Origin: Typhlomys cinereus
Lineage: Eukaryota; Chordata; Mammalia; Rodentia; Platacanthomyidae
Assembly (NCBI GenBank): GCA_023101885.1
Contig: JALPQD010000819.1
Span: 310,001 to 374,000 of the forward strand
Reading direction: 5' to 3'
Length of the DNA stretch: 64,000 bases
The translations under genes were made by a program, and so were the position numbers. Under the pieces are notes generated by a model, which was not told the DNA's origin, made no database searches, and saw only the letters and a list, made by a program, of their open reading frames with translations. This document shows positions 22,256 through 33,990 of the stretch, one piece after another; the first letter of the stretch is position 1, and each line of letters begins with the position of its first letter.

Positions 22256-25200
22256 CGGGAATCAAGTAGGCTTTATCCCAGGCACACAAGGTTGATTCAA
22301 CATACGCAAATCAATAAACGTAATCCACCATATAAACCAGTCTAAAATCCAAGACCACATGATACTCTCCATAGATGCAGAAAAAGCTTTTGATAAGATC
22401 CAACAGCCTTTTATGATCAAAACCCTAGAGACAGGTGGAATGAAGGAACCTTTGTCAATATAATAAAAGCTGTATACAACAAGCCAACAGCAAGGATTAT
22501 ACTTAATGGGGAAAAACTCAAAGCATTCCCACTTTGATCAGGAACAGACAAGGCTGTCCACTCTCACCACTTCTCTTCAAGATTGTACTTGAAGTCTTAG
22601 CTGAAGCCATAAGACAAGAAAGGGACATAAAAGGGATTCAAATCGGCAAGGAAGAAGTCAAGTTATCGCTATTTGCTGATGACATGATTTTATACCTGAG
22701 TGATCCCGGAAACTCCTGAAACTAATACAGAAGTTCAGCAGGGTAGCAGGATACAAAATAAACATACAAAAATCAGTGGCCTTCCTATATGCCCAGAATG
22801 AAAGAAGCGAAAAAGCCCTGAGAGAAACAATCCTATTTACTATAGCCCCTAAAAAAATGAAATACCTCGGGATGAACCTAACCAAGGAAGTTAAGTGACC
22901 TCTATAATGAAAACTTTAAAACCCTAAAGAAAGAAATTACAGAAGACACTAGAAGGTGGAAAGACCTGCCATGTTCCTGGTTTAGCAGAATCAATATCAT
23001 AAACATGACCATCCTACCAAAGGCAATATACAGATTCAATGCTATACCAATTAAAATCCCAAAGCAATTCTTTAAAGAAGTTGACCAAATAATCTCAATG
23101 TTCATATGGAGGCACAAAAGACCCAGGATAGCAAAGACAATCCTGAGTAACAAAAACACTGCTGGAGGTATCTCCATACCAAACCTTAGTATAGACTACA
23201 AATCCATAGTTATAAAAACAGCCTGGTACTGGCTCCAAAATAGGCACATAGATCAATGGATAAGAGTTGAAGACCTAGATATAAGCCCACACAATTACAG
23301 CCATTTGATCTTTGACAAAGGGGTCCAAAAAAATCCAATGGAAAAAGAACAGCATCATCAACAAATGATGCTGGCAAAACTGGATCTCCACATGCAGAAG
23401 ATTAAAACTGAACCCCTACTTGTCACCATGTACAAGACTTAATTCCAAATGGATCAAGGACCTCAATATAAGGCCAGAGACTATAAAAACCTTAGTTGAA
23501 AGGGGAGGGAACTCCCTGGAGCTGATTGGACTAGGCTAACAGTTCCTAATTGGAAATCCAATAGCACAGTCAATACAACCAACATTCAACAGATGGGATC
23601 TTATGAAATTAAAGAGCTTCTGCTCAGATAAAGAGATTGTAACTCAAGCACAAAGGCAACCCACAGAATGGGAGAAAATCTTCACTAACCATACATCTGA
23701 TAGAGCTCTATTATCCAGAGTGCACAAAGAACTTAGAAAACTAAACACCAAGGAAACAAATGGCCCAATTAAAAATGGGCCTTGAAACTTAAAAGAAACT
23801 TTACCAGGGACGAAATTTAAATGTCTAACAAATATCTTAAAAAATGCTCCACATCCTTAGCCATTAGGGAAATGCAAATCAAAACCTCCCTGAGATATCA
23901 TCTCACCCCGGTCAGGATGGCAAAAATCCACAACACAAACAACACCAAGTGCTGGAGAGGATGTGGAGAGAAGGGAACTCTCCTACATTGCTGGTGGGAA
24001 TGCAGGCTCATACAACCACTCTGGCGAGCCATCTGGAGATTCTTAAAGAAGTTAAAGATTGAAATGCCATACGACTCAGCTATTCCACTTTTGGGAATAA
24101 CCCCCCATACAGCAAATATTCACCTCGATGGAACAAGCATGACTGTGTTCATAGCAGCACTGTTTACAATAGCAAAGTCATGGAATCAACCCATATGTCC
24201 AACAGTTGATGAGTGGATATAGAAAATATGATACATTTATACAATGGAATACTACTCAGCCATCAAAAATGATGAATTAATGAAATTTTCCAGGAAATGG
24301 ATGGTATTGGAAAAAATTATATTGAGTGAAGTATCCCAGATACAGAAAATTAAACACCGTATGCACTCCCTGATAGGTGGATCCTAGTACCAAACCCACT
24401 TAGTGACACTCAAAGATAAATCTCTGTAATACCTACAGTAATTGCAAAGATTATAAACAGGGGCTCCCTAGTTCTGTTTCATTTCTGCTTCTCATGGAGG
24501 CGCCTTAGCCCCTCATGGCACTCCACGTCTGGAGTCCATGAGTTCCAACCTTTCTCTTCTCTAATAAATTCTACCTTAATTCTCAAAAAAAGGATTATAA
24601 ACAGGAAGGAAGGTAAAGAGGGCCCCCCAGAAGTAAGGAGAGAGGGGATCATGCTAGAGTAGAGAAAATAGGTCACCATCAAGTATTGCAAGTAAGTAGG
24701 AAGACATCTGGTTAAGCTCACTCACTTTCCTTCCTGGTCACTTGCGACTGAGAGGGTTTGATCATACCACTCAGGGAGGGTATAGATGGTAACCATCCTG
24801 CAAATGGGAGACTGACCCCCCTCACTATAGTCTCCTACTCCTATTCCATCTACCTTTGAATCTACTCTTATAGTAATATTTCATTTAAACAGCCTTTTAT
24901 CTTTGGTTAGGAGGTGACCTCCAATACCAATCAGGATGGAGCCAAGGGCGGTGCAGGAACAGCAAAACTGGAAACAACAACAAACCATAATCCAGAACAT
25001 CACAGAGCCTACAATAATCACCTGGAAACAGACCAGCCAAATCTCTCCCCATCCTAAAGCTCAGGGAAACTTGCAGAAGAGGGGGTGGCAAGATTGTAAG
25101 AGCCTAAAGATGGAAAGGAGCAACAATATGCAAAATACTCCACACAAGTTAGGGCCGCAGTAGTCATAATCAGACATTGCATGACCTGTGCAATGATTGA

Positions 25201-25565
25201 CATGTCAACGACCCCCCAAAGTCTAGCATGGATCACAGGCACTAGGATCCTTAGAGGCAAGGAATTAACAGTCATAATAGTGTTCCCATACTAAAGGCGA
25301 GCCCAAGAAATGGCTCTGGGCAATGCCACTGGGTCCTTACACCTCACTGGAGTGGAGAACTCAAAGAGAAGTTTGACATTCACACAAAAAGATGTTCCAG
25401 GGAATGGGAGGGGGAAAGGAAAGGCACAGGGAGAAGGAAAGAGAAAGGAGTGAAAGGAAGGGGAAAAGGGGGGGAGGATGCAAGGGGAACTGGGGAGGGG
25501 TGGAAGGAGGGAGGGGATCGGGGTACCTATTAACTTGTATGATTGGGAAAAAATAAATATTAAAA
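22256..25565 (+). mobile_element. 5'-truncated L1 (RT domain to 3' UTR)
   Basis: It starts within the reverse transcriptase and shows RT motifs as broken frames ([13 protein letters not shown] degraded to [13 protein letters not shown]; the catalytic FADDM in [14 protein letters not shown]). It continues through the ORF2 C-terminus ([18 protein letters not shown], a zinc-knuckle-like segment near 23960-24010; YSAIKNDELM-like near 24260) to a 3' UTR with a G-rich polypurine tract (25410-25520) and an A-rich end. Multiple stops and frameshifts make it dead. A 131-bp retrocopy is nested at 24462. From 25570 to 25690 the tail of an older L1 (GCATGTATGAAACTGTCAACG) follows. Confidence 0.85.
24462..24592 (+). 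mobile_element. 131-bp retrocopy of an unidentified polyadenylated RNA, nested in L1
   Basis: The insert begins GGCTCCCTAGTTCTG, carries CTAATAAATTCTACC about 20 nt before its end, and ends in a short A tail. It is flanked by the 13-bp repeat GATTATAAACAGG (24449-24461, 24593-24605), which occurs only once at this place in the sibling L1 at 50.4 kb (with one difference). This is L1-machinery insertion. The source RNA is not recognised; an LTR-type (R-U5-like) 3' end is possible. Confidence 0.8.
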
Positions 25566-25699
25566 AAAGAATAAAAGGAGAATGAAACCTGGAAGGGATG
25601 AGAATAATTTAAATTCATTATATGCATGTATGAAACTGTCAACGAATTAAAAATACATATAACAAAAAAAGAAAAACAAATTATAGATACAGCACTTTT

Positions 25700-25966
25700 G
25701 GACAATCATGTGTACCTTCTCTCAAGGCTGAGAGAGGGAAGAGGTTTGAGGGGTCCTTTTTTCTATCATGAGGATTATATGTCTGGCTCAGTATGCCCGG
25801 GGTTCCCAGAGCCAAAAGAATTGGCAGAAGAAGATTCTCAGGTATCCCCTCTATTCTTACTCGGGGTTTTTTACTTGACTCCTAATACAGACAGGGCCTT
25901 GTCATCTGCTGGTCTCAGTTGTTCCCCTCAGCCCAAGGCTGTGACTTGCAGGGTCTGCTGAGGTGC
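25700..25966 (-). repeat. MAGE-type 5' module, interrupted by L1
   Basis: ACTTGACTCCTAATACAGACAGGGCC near 25872, read on minus, matches the shared module found at 34.9 kb (CTTGATTCCTAATGGGGCC). It is cut at 25967 by the L1 insertion that follows and resumes about 26731. Confidence 0.5.
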
Positions 25967-25979
25967 AAGAAGGTGGAGG

Positions 25980-26717
25980 GACACTGTGGTTTCCTACTTT
26001 TATTACATCTATCTACCTTTGAATGTGCTCTTATCACAAGACTCTAGTTTAACAGCTTTTTATCTCTGGCCAGGAGGTGACATGCAATGCCCACCAGGTT
26101 GGAGTGAAGGGCATTGCAGGAGCTGCAAAACTGCAAAAGAAAATCAACAAACCACAATCCAGAACTTCAGAGACTCTATATCAACCACCTAGAACTAGGC
26201 CAGACTAATCTCCCCCCATCCTGAAGCTCGGGACATTTGCGGAAGAGGGGGCGGTAAGAGTGTAAGAGCAAAAGGATGGGAGGAGCAATGATATGCAAGA
26301 TACTCCATACAAGTTAGGGCTGAAGCAATCATAATTGGACTTTACATGCCCTGCGCAATGTCCAACACACTATTGACCTCACAAAGTCTAGCATCTGCTA
26401 AAGGCACCAAGATCCTTGGAGGCAAGGGATTGGCAGCCACAGCAGTGTTCCTATACTTAAGGGGAACACGGGAAAGGGTTCAGGGAAAGGCCCCTGGGTC
26501 CTTGTACGTCATCGGAGAGGAGGGCCCAGAGGAAAATCAGGCATGCACAAGAAAGGACTCTCTGGGAATTGGGGCGGGAGGTACTGGGGAATGGGGAGGG
26601 AGGGGGGACGGAAGGAGGAGCAGGGGATAAGGGGGGAGGAGGAGGGAGGGAGGGAACTGGTGTACCTATTAAGTTTGTATGAGCTGAAATAATAATAAAA
26701 AATGTATTAATAAAAAA
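25980..26717 (+). mobile_element. Young L1 3' UTR insertion with target-site duplication
   Basis: This is 3' UTR only: polypurine tract at 26570-26660, CCTATTAAGTTTGTATGAG, then an A-rich tail. The 13-bp repeat AAGAAGGTGGAGG flanks it at 25967-25979 and 26718-26730. It is very similar to the L1 ends at 37.9, 43.4 and 51.3 kb. Confidence 0.9.
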
Positions 26718-26876
26718 AAGAAGGTGGAGGAAGCTGGCAAATGGTAATGATTGTATTGGTACTAGCAGCTCACATTTAGTATGGGGCTGGAAACAGTTGT
26801 GCCATTGCATCATGCAGGATTCACTCTATCTGGGTACAGCTTGCTCAGTGTTCCATCAACTGATCTTGACTCCCTT

Positions 26877-27161
26877 TTTTAAAATTTTTTTAAATTTTAT
26901 TATTTATTCAATTGTGTGTGTATGCGTGTGTGCGCATGTGTGTGTGTGTAGAACCGCGGACAAAATCAGGAACCACCATGGATGCCTCTACCTCCTCCTT
27001 GTTTACTCTGCCCCGAGATTCACAGGCTCCACCCTACCAGGACCAGAAACGCAGGCCGCCCCCGCTTCCGCCCGGCGTCTATACGTGGAGTCTAGGATCC
27101 CAACTCAGGACCTTCCACCTTCAAGGCTGATGCTTAACCCCTGAGCCACCTCTCCAGCCCC
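26877..27161 (-). mobile_element. tRNA-derived SINE (minus), young
   Basis: On minus it starts GGGGCTGGAGAGGTGGCTCA near 27161 and ends in the (AC)n/AATAAATAA tail. The 16-bp repeat TGATCTTGACTCCCTT flanks it at 26861-26876 and 27162-27177. Confidence 0.92.
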
Positions 27162-27900
27162 TGATCTTGACTCCCTTAACACTAGGTGTACTCTCTCTCA
27201 GTGGCTGACTTGAAGAGCAGACTTCAGAACAAATCTCTGAATCCCCAGTCTCCTGAAGCAGCAAGAGGAAGGGGCTCTATCCTGCAAGTGGGTTTCCATT
27301 TGGAACAATACTGAGAAGAAAGATGTAGGGGTCCTTCTGTCTGGGATGGAGAGTCTTCAGTTCAGCTCAGCTCTCATTTATACTCCCAATAGGGCCTAGG
27401 CTGTCTCTTCTCAGGACTTCAAAATATGCCTTGATTCCCACTCTCAGAGCTTTGAAGGAAGGGACTGCCGAGAACTCTGTCCACACATGGTGAAGTGTGT
27501 GGTACAGGACATCTCATCACAAGTGAAGCTTAATTATATGGGGATGCTAAGTCTGTAATGGGGCTTCTACAATCTACTCTCAGCTCTTATGTTGAGTTGG
27601 AAAGATTGCTGGTTCTCTCAGCTCCGGGTTTCTGGACCCCCAGAGTCTCTTGAGATTAGAGACACTTTTCTGACTCATTTGCCCTCCTGAGTAAGGCTGA
27701 CCACAGTGGCTTACTGCACTACCTGCACTGGGGCTTCTATAATCTACTCACAGCTGTCACTGTGACATACTGAGAGCCTCATGTCCACTTCACCCCACTT
27801 CATTGCATGGCTCCAAATCCAGATGGCCATTGGGGAAAGCAGGGGAAAGTCTTATTTAGACAAACCAGCTCTATTTGGTGCAGAACCAACACAGAAATAC

Positions 27901-28134
27901 TTTATGTGTATGTGGGTGTCTCTTTATCTGGGCATAGAAATTCCCCAGTCTGCTGTCAGACTTTCAATTTGACCTCTAAAAACATTTGACTCTATTTCCT
28001 TAGTATATCTCAGAACATTTATGTGTATGTGGGTGTCTCTTTACCTGGGCATAGAAATTCTCCACTCTGCTGTCAGACTTTCAATTTGACCTCTAAAAAC
28101 ATTTGACTCTATTTCCTTAGTATATCTCAGAACA
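27901..28134. repeat. 117-bp tandem duplication
   Basis: TTTATGTGTATGTGGGTGTC starts copies at 27901 and 28018. The copies differ at only a few positions (ATCTGG/ACCTGG, CCCCAG/CTCCAC) and both end in AGTATATCTCAGAACA. Confidence 0.92.
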
Positions 28135-28910
28135 TGACTGAGACATCCAGAGTCCCCTGAGTTAGAAGGGTTGTAAAGACTCACCTATAAGTGGGTCCCA
28201 GTGTGGTGCCCAGTTGACTTCAGTCGACCACAAGGAGGCTGAAGCGATATTTTACAAGCCTCAAAGGAGGGGTGGGAGTGGGGGTGGGCTTTTCAGTCTA
28301 CCCTCAGCATTCAAAATAACATTGAAAGTTACCTGCTTTATTCTGCCTCAGGAATCTGAGTGCCCTGGTATATAAAGATGGGAAGTCTCTCTTGGACAAG
28401 CTAGCCTCTGCTTGATGCCACACAAATGGGATGCAAATGGACTGGGGGTCCTAAAATCTACTCTCAGCACTCACCTTGACTGGAAGCAACTGGGTCCTCT
28501 CTACCCTAGGCAGCTCCACTCCTTGAAATTCAGAAAAGAGATCCTATTCATACCCCTCAGGGAAGAGGTGGGATGAGGTGGTGCCACAGAGCAGGGAGAA
28601 TTTTATTGGACTAGTACCTGTTTGGAGTGTGGTGGACCACGGGAGTGCAGTCAGAGGTTCCTCTTACCTGGGCCGGGGATGCCGCGGTACACTTTATACT
28701 CTCGCCTAGACTCTTAAGCTTGGCCTCAGAGACCGGCAGGGCTCATTTTTCAAGTTGTACAGATGTCAGAGCACCTGCTTTATTGTGGGGGCCTTCTCAC
28801 TTTGACTCTCTGATCTTGTGCTCTGGCTTCTACGATTGTCCTCACAGCTCAGAGGATCTCACAAAATGGTTGGTAACTCCAGTCTCCCAGAAGCGGAAGA
28901 GCGAAGAGCA

Positions 28911-29092
28911 GCTAATTTCCTCAAGTCTGCCTTGGAGCTTATTTTCAAAAGTCTGCCACCCCCACACCTCCGTTCCATTCAAGATGGAAGAATGAGACTC
29001 GGCTAATTTCCTCAAGTCTGCCTTGGAGGCTTATTTTCGAAAGTCCACCACTCCCACACCTCCGTTCTATTCAAGATGGAAGAGTGAGATGT
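28911..29092. repeat. 91-bp tandem duplication with CAAGATGG motif
   Basis: GCTAATTTCCTCAAGTCTGC starts copies at 28911 and 29002. Each ends with ATTCAAGATGGAAGA; AAGATGG is the core of a YY1-type site. The copies differ at about ten positions plus one 1-bp indel. Confidence 0.9.
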
Positions 29093-29410
29093 GGCTAGAT
29101 CATTTGGGTTCTATCTGGGGGACAGGATTCTTTGTCTATCCCGGGCTCTCAACTTGATACTTAATAGGCCACACTTTTTCTGCTTAGCAGACCCTTATAA
29201 AACAAGGCTTTGGACTCCCTAAGTTCTTCGATATTGGAAAGGGAAACTCACGTAACCAAATCAGCCAGCTCAGTGTAAAGAAGTAAACGGGTCTACAGGG
29301 ATTGAAGACCCTCTGAGCAGAGAAGGGTCAGCTCTCTGCTCTTAGCTTGACCCTGAAGAAGTCCAGTCCCTTTCTGTTAAAAAAAAAAAAAAAAACCAGA
29401 AAATTCAAAA

Positions 29411-29540
29411 GGGCTGGAGAGAGGATGATGACGGCTCAAGGGTTCAGTCTGCCTTGGATCAAAACGACCTTTCAGAACCCAGCGTAAAAAAGGCAGTTAA
29501 AAATGGCACCGGCCTGCACTTCCGGCCCTGGAAGTGACAG
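29411..29540 (+). mobile_element. Diverged tRNA-derived SINE fragment
   Basis: GGGCTGGAGAGAGGATGATG, GGCTCAAGGGTTC and GGCACCGGCCTGCACTTCC follow the SINE order but with indels, and the (AC)n tail is missing. Confidence 0.6.
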
Positions 29541-30680
29541 CTAACTGCCTCTATATCCTTGAGGAGAGGGGATGGCTTCACGAACCCCTTGTCCCAGGAA
29601 CCATTAACCGTCTATAAATAAAGTCCCCTTAAGGGTTGGGGCTCTGTGAGCCATTTCCCTCCACCACAGTTACTGTATATAAATTCTTGAGAGTTATGGC
29701 CTCATAAGCCCATCTCCTCTACTGACAGTTACTAAGAGGGGCTCTCTCCTTAGTAATACTTAATTGTCTAGAACTCCCTGGGATGGTACAGGGCCTTGTG
29801 AGCAACATCTCCCTCCAATGACAGCAAACTAATGGGCCCAATCTTGTGAAGGTCTCCTGTAGCTGAAAGTTCAAGAGGAGCACAGTCATGCCATGCCTTC
29901 CAAAACAGTCTTCCAAAACACCCTCCCCTTCCTGTAACTTTTACATTCTTTCAGCTCCCTCTTGACTGATGTTCCAGGAGCTTGTGAGATGATGATTTAA
30001 GTGTCTATCCTATTTAGGGCTGAGCATTCAACAGTTACACTAAGCCTTTCAACTGTTACGCATGAGTCTCTGCAGTCTGGACTGCCTACTGCAGAAGCTT
30101 CTCTGATCAAAGCCGAGGGTGGCGGTAAGTGGGAGCACAAATTTAATTACTTAGAAGACAGTTTTATGGGAGATAACATGTTGGTTTAGCACAGCAGCAG
30201 TAGCTTCCTCAATAGAGCCTATGACTTCTCTAGCCAGGGGTTGTTTAACAGATTCACAGTAGCGGACATGAATTCTTCAGTGTGGAGCAGACCTTAGAGC
30301 GAATCAGAAAGCAGCTGGCTGCCTTCATAAAAGTCACTCACTAATTAATGTACACCTGCAGACACCTTTGCTCAGCATGGTGGTGACAGGTCAGATAGGA
30401 TCCACAGGTGACTAAAACTACGGATGACAATTCTCCCCAGCACCCAGCATAGTACTTATGAGCACCACTAAAGCTCGCCAGGAAGGAGGAAGTTCACTGC
30501 TTAGTCCCAGCTTAAGTGTTCCACGTCCCTCAGCAATGCCTGTGGTGTCTTCTGTAATAGAGTCTTACTGTCTAGTTCCAGTTGAAAAGAATAACAACAG
30601 TGGCAAATGTCCTGTACTGTTTGGGGGACCCGAATGACCTCTCTAGTCAACTTCATTCAATAAAATCTCCTTTTCTACAC
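29541..30680. other. Intergenic, nothing recognised
   Basis: Several weak repeats of ATAAATAAAGTCCCCTTAAGGG / ATAAATTCTTGAGAGTTATGG occur near 29610-29700. No gene is supported. Confidence 0.3.
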
Positions 30681-30697
30681 AAACACACACAAATATG

Positions 30698-30700
<3 letters not shown>

Positions 30701-30740
<40 letters not shown>

Positions 30741-30758
30741 GCACGCACACACACACGG
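30701..30758. repeat. (AC)n microsatellite
   Basis: Pure AC run with an ACGC-containing 3' part. The CA-coded reading frames across it are artefacts. Confidence 0.95.
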
Positions 30759-31479
30759 GGCCTTCAAACTTTTCAACCATTGTTTTCTCATTTACATACA
30801 GACTTTTGGAGGATTTTTCTCATTTACCTTGTTGTGTGCCAGTTCTTTTACCCAACCATCCAGTAAAGAATGAGAAGATTCTACCACTTGTATCACTTGC
30901 CCCTTGTAAAGGTCAATGCTTGGCACAGCGAAGTAGAGGAAAGCCCTACCTCAGCCCTCCAAAATCCAGTCATTCCCCATAAACCGTTCAGCTTCTTTAT
31001 CTTGAGGTGCTGCCACAGCGTTGCCCTGCATCTCCCAACTTCCAACAGGCTTGGTGAGTCTGGGGGCTGATACTTGTTGCTCTGACTAGCCAAGGACCAG
31101 AAGAGCATGACTGTACTTTCACCTACTATATGCCCACAGGCTCTGATCATCTGATAAGACTATAGTCTCTCTCCACTGGCCATGCCTGGCTGCCTAGAAG
31201 GCTCTGGATTGAGACAATTTCTACCCCAGCATACTTTCTTGCAGGAGAAAAAAAAAATATATGCAGCTTATTCTGTGGTGGGGGAGGAAAACTTCCCACT
31301 TCTGGGACAAACTTAGATTTTGGGTTAACTTATAAAAAATGGAAGTTTATTTTTCACAGTTCAAGAGTAGCAGGTTCATTTTTCCCTATGGACCTATACT
31401 GCCTGATTCTCAGATGATAGGCATTGTCATTTTGTCCTCACATAGTGGAAGAGATCACCTAGCTTTCTTGGATACTTTC
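30759..31479. other. Intergenic, nothing recognised
   Basis: No supported feature. Confidence 0.3.
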
Positions 31480-31760
31480 ACTTTTCTAATTTTAATTTTT
31501 AAAATTCTTACAGTTTCATACATGAATACAGTGAATTTGTCATTTCACCCCTTTATCTCCAATCCCCCATTGCCTCCTGTCCCACTTCATATGTTGTCAT
31601 TTCCAGCCAGTCTCCCCCCTATGTTCATATCCTTCCGCATGTGTGGTCCACTGGGTTTCATCTGGGAAGTACTTGAGTACTTGCTAGGGCATGGATGACT
31701 TATCAGTGGGTAAATCATTGAAGAAAGAAGCTCCTCTTCTGTCTGACATTAGCTTTTGAA
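31480..31760 (-). mobile_element. L1 3' UTR fragment (minus)
   Basis: CTTACAGTTTCATACATGAA, TTCCAGCCAGTCTCCCCC and TATCCTTCCGCATGTGTGG are the reverse complement of an L1 3' UTR, also seen at 58.3 kb. Confidence 0.65.
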
Positions 31761-31959
31761 GTAACAGAGATAACAGCATTTTACCGTGACTCAGTCCCTG
31801 GCTCCACTTTTGCCTGCTTGGGCGTTTTTCAGCCACATCCTACCCAACCCTCAGCTGCATGTGTAAGTCTTTCTAGCACCTTTGGAGCTTATTATGACCC
31901 TGACCATTGCCCAGATTTATAAGCAGAGTAACTCCAGGATGTATAATCAAAACAATTTC

Positions 31960-32247
31960 TGGGGGCTGAAGAGATGGCTCAGAGATAAAGAGTCTACCTC
32001 AAAAGTGGGAAGAAAAACCCAAGTTCAGATCCCATATCCCAAATAAAAATGCCAGGAGAGGGCTGAGACATGGCTCAAGGGTTAAGACTGCTTCAGAAGC
32101 AGAAGGTCCTGAGTTCAGATTCCAGATACCATGTAAAAACGCCAGGCAGAAACCTAGTGGGCAGAGCCCAGGAAATTCCAAAACAAAGGAGGTAGAAGCA
32201 ATCCAGGATGATTTCTGAAGTCACCCTTGGGCCTCCACAGACACACA

Positions 32248-32305
<58 letters not shown>
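31960..32305 (+). mobile_element. Two adjacent tRNA-derived SINEs, the first truncated
   Basis: The first head (GGGGGCTGAAGAGATGGCTC) runs from about 1960 of this kilobase to AAAAATGCCAGGA (32054). A second head (GGGCTGAGACATGGCTCAAG) then starts at 32059 and is complete to an (AC)n tail at 32240-32302. Confidence 0.85.
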
Positions 32306-32306
<1 letters not shown>

Positions 32307-32671
32307 AAAGAACAATTTCTGTATGTAACCAAAACATTTACAAAATAACTACTCAAACAAGATTTCTCTGACCTAAATCTGACTTAACTATTACTGTGAT
32401 TTTTGTAGGGTTTCTTCCCTTTATAAACTCCAAAATTCCTAAGGTTCAGTACTGAGAGACTTTTGAGGCATATAAACCACTCTCCATCACGTTCTTAATT
32501 AAGAAAGTATTTCTTTTCCTCTTAATTGGCTTAAAGCATGGTAGTCTGTAACTTTCTTATGTGGCTATAACATTTGGAAACCCAGTGAGATTACCCCGCA
32601 CCCATAGGACTCAGCCTCACTCCCAACCTCCCCAATCAGTGGGAAGTGCCTGCCCCCTTATAAAAAATTTC

Positions 32672-32915
32672 CAAGGCTGGAGAGATGGCTCAGAAGTTAA
32701 GCCTCTGTCTCTTAGGCAGAAAGACCTGAGTTCAAATCCTGGATCCCACAGAATGGTGGCGGCCTGCACTTGTGGCCTATGAAGTGTTAGAGCAAAACAA
32801 AAAGGAGATAGAAGTAATCCAGGATGACTCAAAGTCACCCTTGGACCTCCACAGGCACACATGTGCTTCTGATACACACAGACACAGATGCCTTCCCACA
32901 CACAAATGCATACAA
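32672..32915 (+). mobile_element. tRNA-derived SINE
   Basis: AAGGCTGGAGAGATGGCTCA head, TGAGTTCAAATCCTGGATCC B-box region and a CACAGGCACACATG end are all present. The (AC)n tail is degraded. Confidence 0.85.
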
Positions 32916-33599
32916 AACAGTTTTGAGGCTCTGCTCCTCCTGCTAAACCTGGAGAAAGCTAGAATGACCACCATGTTCCCAGATACCAAATTGAGTCCTA
33001 TTAACTCTCCTAGAAGGTGAGTCTGAACACTGATGTCAGTTCTAGTTTCAGGCTGGGAAGAACATGCCTGGCCAGGAGCCTTCCCTTGTCCTCTAGTATT
33101 AAGTGGGGATGCCAAAAGCAGGGTACAAGTAGTTCTTGGTGACCCTGAGACATTTCTCAATGTGACCCTACACCTCTGGCAAGTCACTTTCCCTCTTGTT
33201 CAGAGAGGCCATGTGACCCAGTCATTGGAACCTGACCAATATCCATGCTACAAAGTGGGAAATCAAAGCAGGGTCTTATGTTCTGTGCTTCCAGAGGGAG
33301 TCACTTAGTCAGCACGACCTTGATTTATCTGTGCAGAAAAGGAGCTGTGGGACCTGAACATATTTGTTTCCATTTTGTACTTGTTCACTTGCCCTCCCTG
33401 TGAAACACTGGACATTGTAGACATAGACTGTTTGACCCAATTTGTGTATGTGACTATAACAATGACCAGTCAGCTCCAAATATACTTAACGTTCTGGGAA
33501 CCCCTTAAATTGGAAGAGCAGCCTTTACAGTACTATTTTACCAACTTTGTCAAGGACAGATTGTGGTCAGAGCAGGTGGAAGCCATTCACTAACTGCTC
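32916..33599. other. Intergenic, nothing recognised
   Basis: No supported feature. A short open frame near 33375-33593 resembles no family I know. Confidence 0.3.
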
Positions 33600-33990
33600 A
33601 AGGAATTTCAAGGCCCATGAGTAAATCCAAGGGTTCTAGAAACTGTTTATGGGAGTCGGAGCTGATTTAAGTGCTGATGTCCTTGGAACAACCACAGACC
33701 CCTCGGTGCCAGTCCCCCCACCCCCGCATATACCAGGAAGAGCAGAGTGCCATCGGTCACCATGGGAGGGGTTGAGGAAGGCTACATGGGCTACGTACGA
33801 ATTCCTCAGTCCCTGCTTATAAAATCCCTAAACCCTGCTGCCTTGGGGTCGCACTCCCTCACTGTACTGAGGACTTGTGCACCCCAAACCTAGGTTTGTT
33901 TAATAAAAATGACCCTCTTGTTCTTGCATCAGTGGACGACTTCAGTGGGTTTCTTTGGATTTTGCAATCTGGGCATAACAGAGTCAAGGA
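33600..33990 (+). mobile_element. Solo LTR-like element
   Basis: CTGCTTATAAAATCCC (TATA) near 33820, TTTAATAAAAATGACC (poly(A) signal) near 33900 and a TTGCATC stretch follow the U3-R-U5 order of an ERV1-like LTR. The edges are not fixed and no target-site duplication was found. Confidence 0.5.

Larger units (their letters stand above)
27178..29390 (-). repeat. Array of diverged MAGE-type 5' modules
   Basis: Read on minus, short modules of the pattern CTTCC-AGTCAAGGTGAGTGCTGAGAGTAGA followed by GACCCC recur. Members lie near 27370, 27580, 27750, 28305, 28475, 29140 and 29335. The one at 28475 keeps a perfect splice donor (CCAGTCAAG|GTGAGT); others have lost it (for example AACATAAG near 27585). 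The same module form on the plus strand at 62.9 kb sits right after a TATA promoter. I infer duplicated alternative first exons and promoters of the MAGE-A gene on this strand. No open reading frame is involved. Confidence 0.55.

Noticed and set aside
28640..28720. TATA-like TTTATA (28693-28698) with donor CAG|GTAAGAGG at 28678 on minus, as a promoter
   Set aside because: The donor is only about 15 bp past the TATA, so a start 25-30 bp downstream would fall beyond it. It may be a degraded module.
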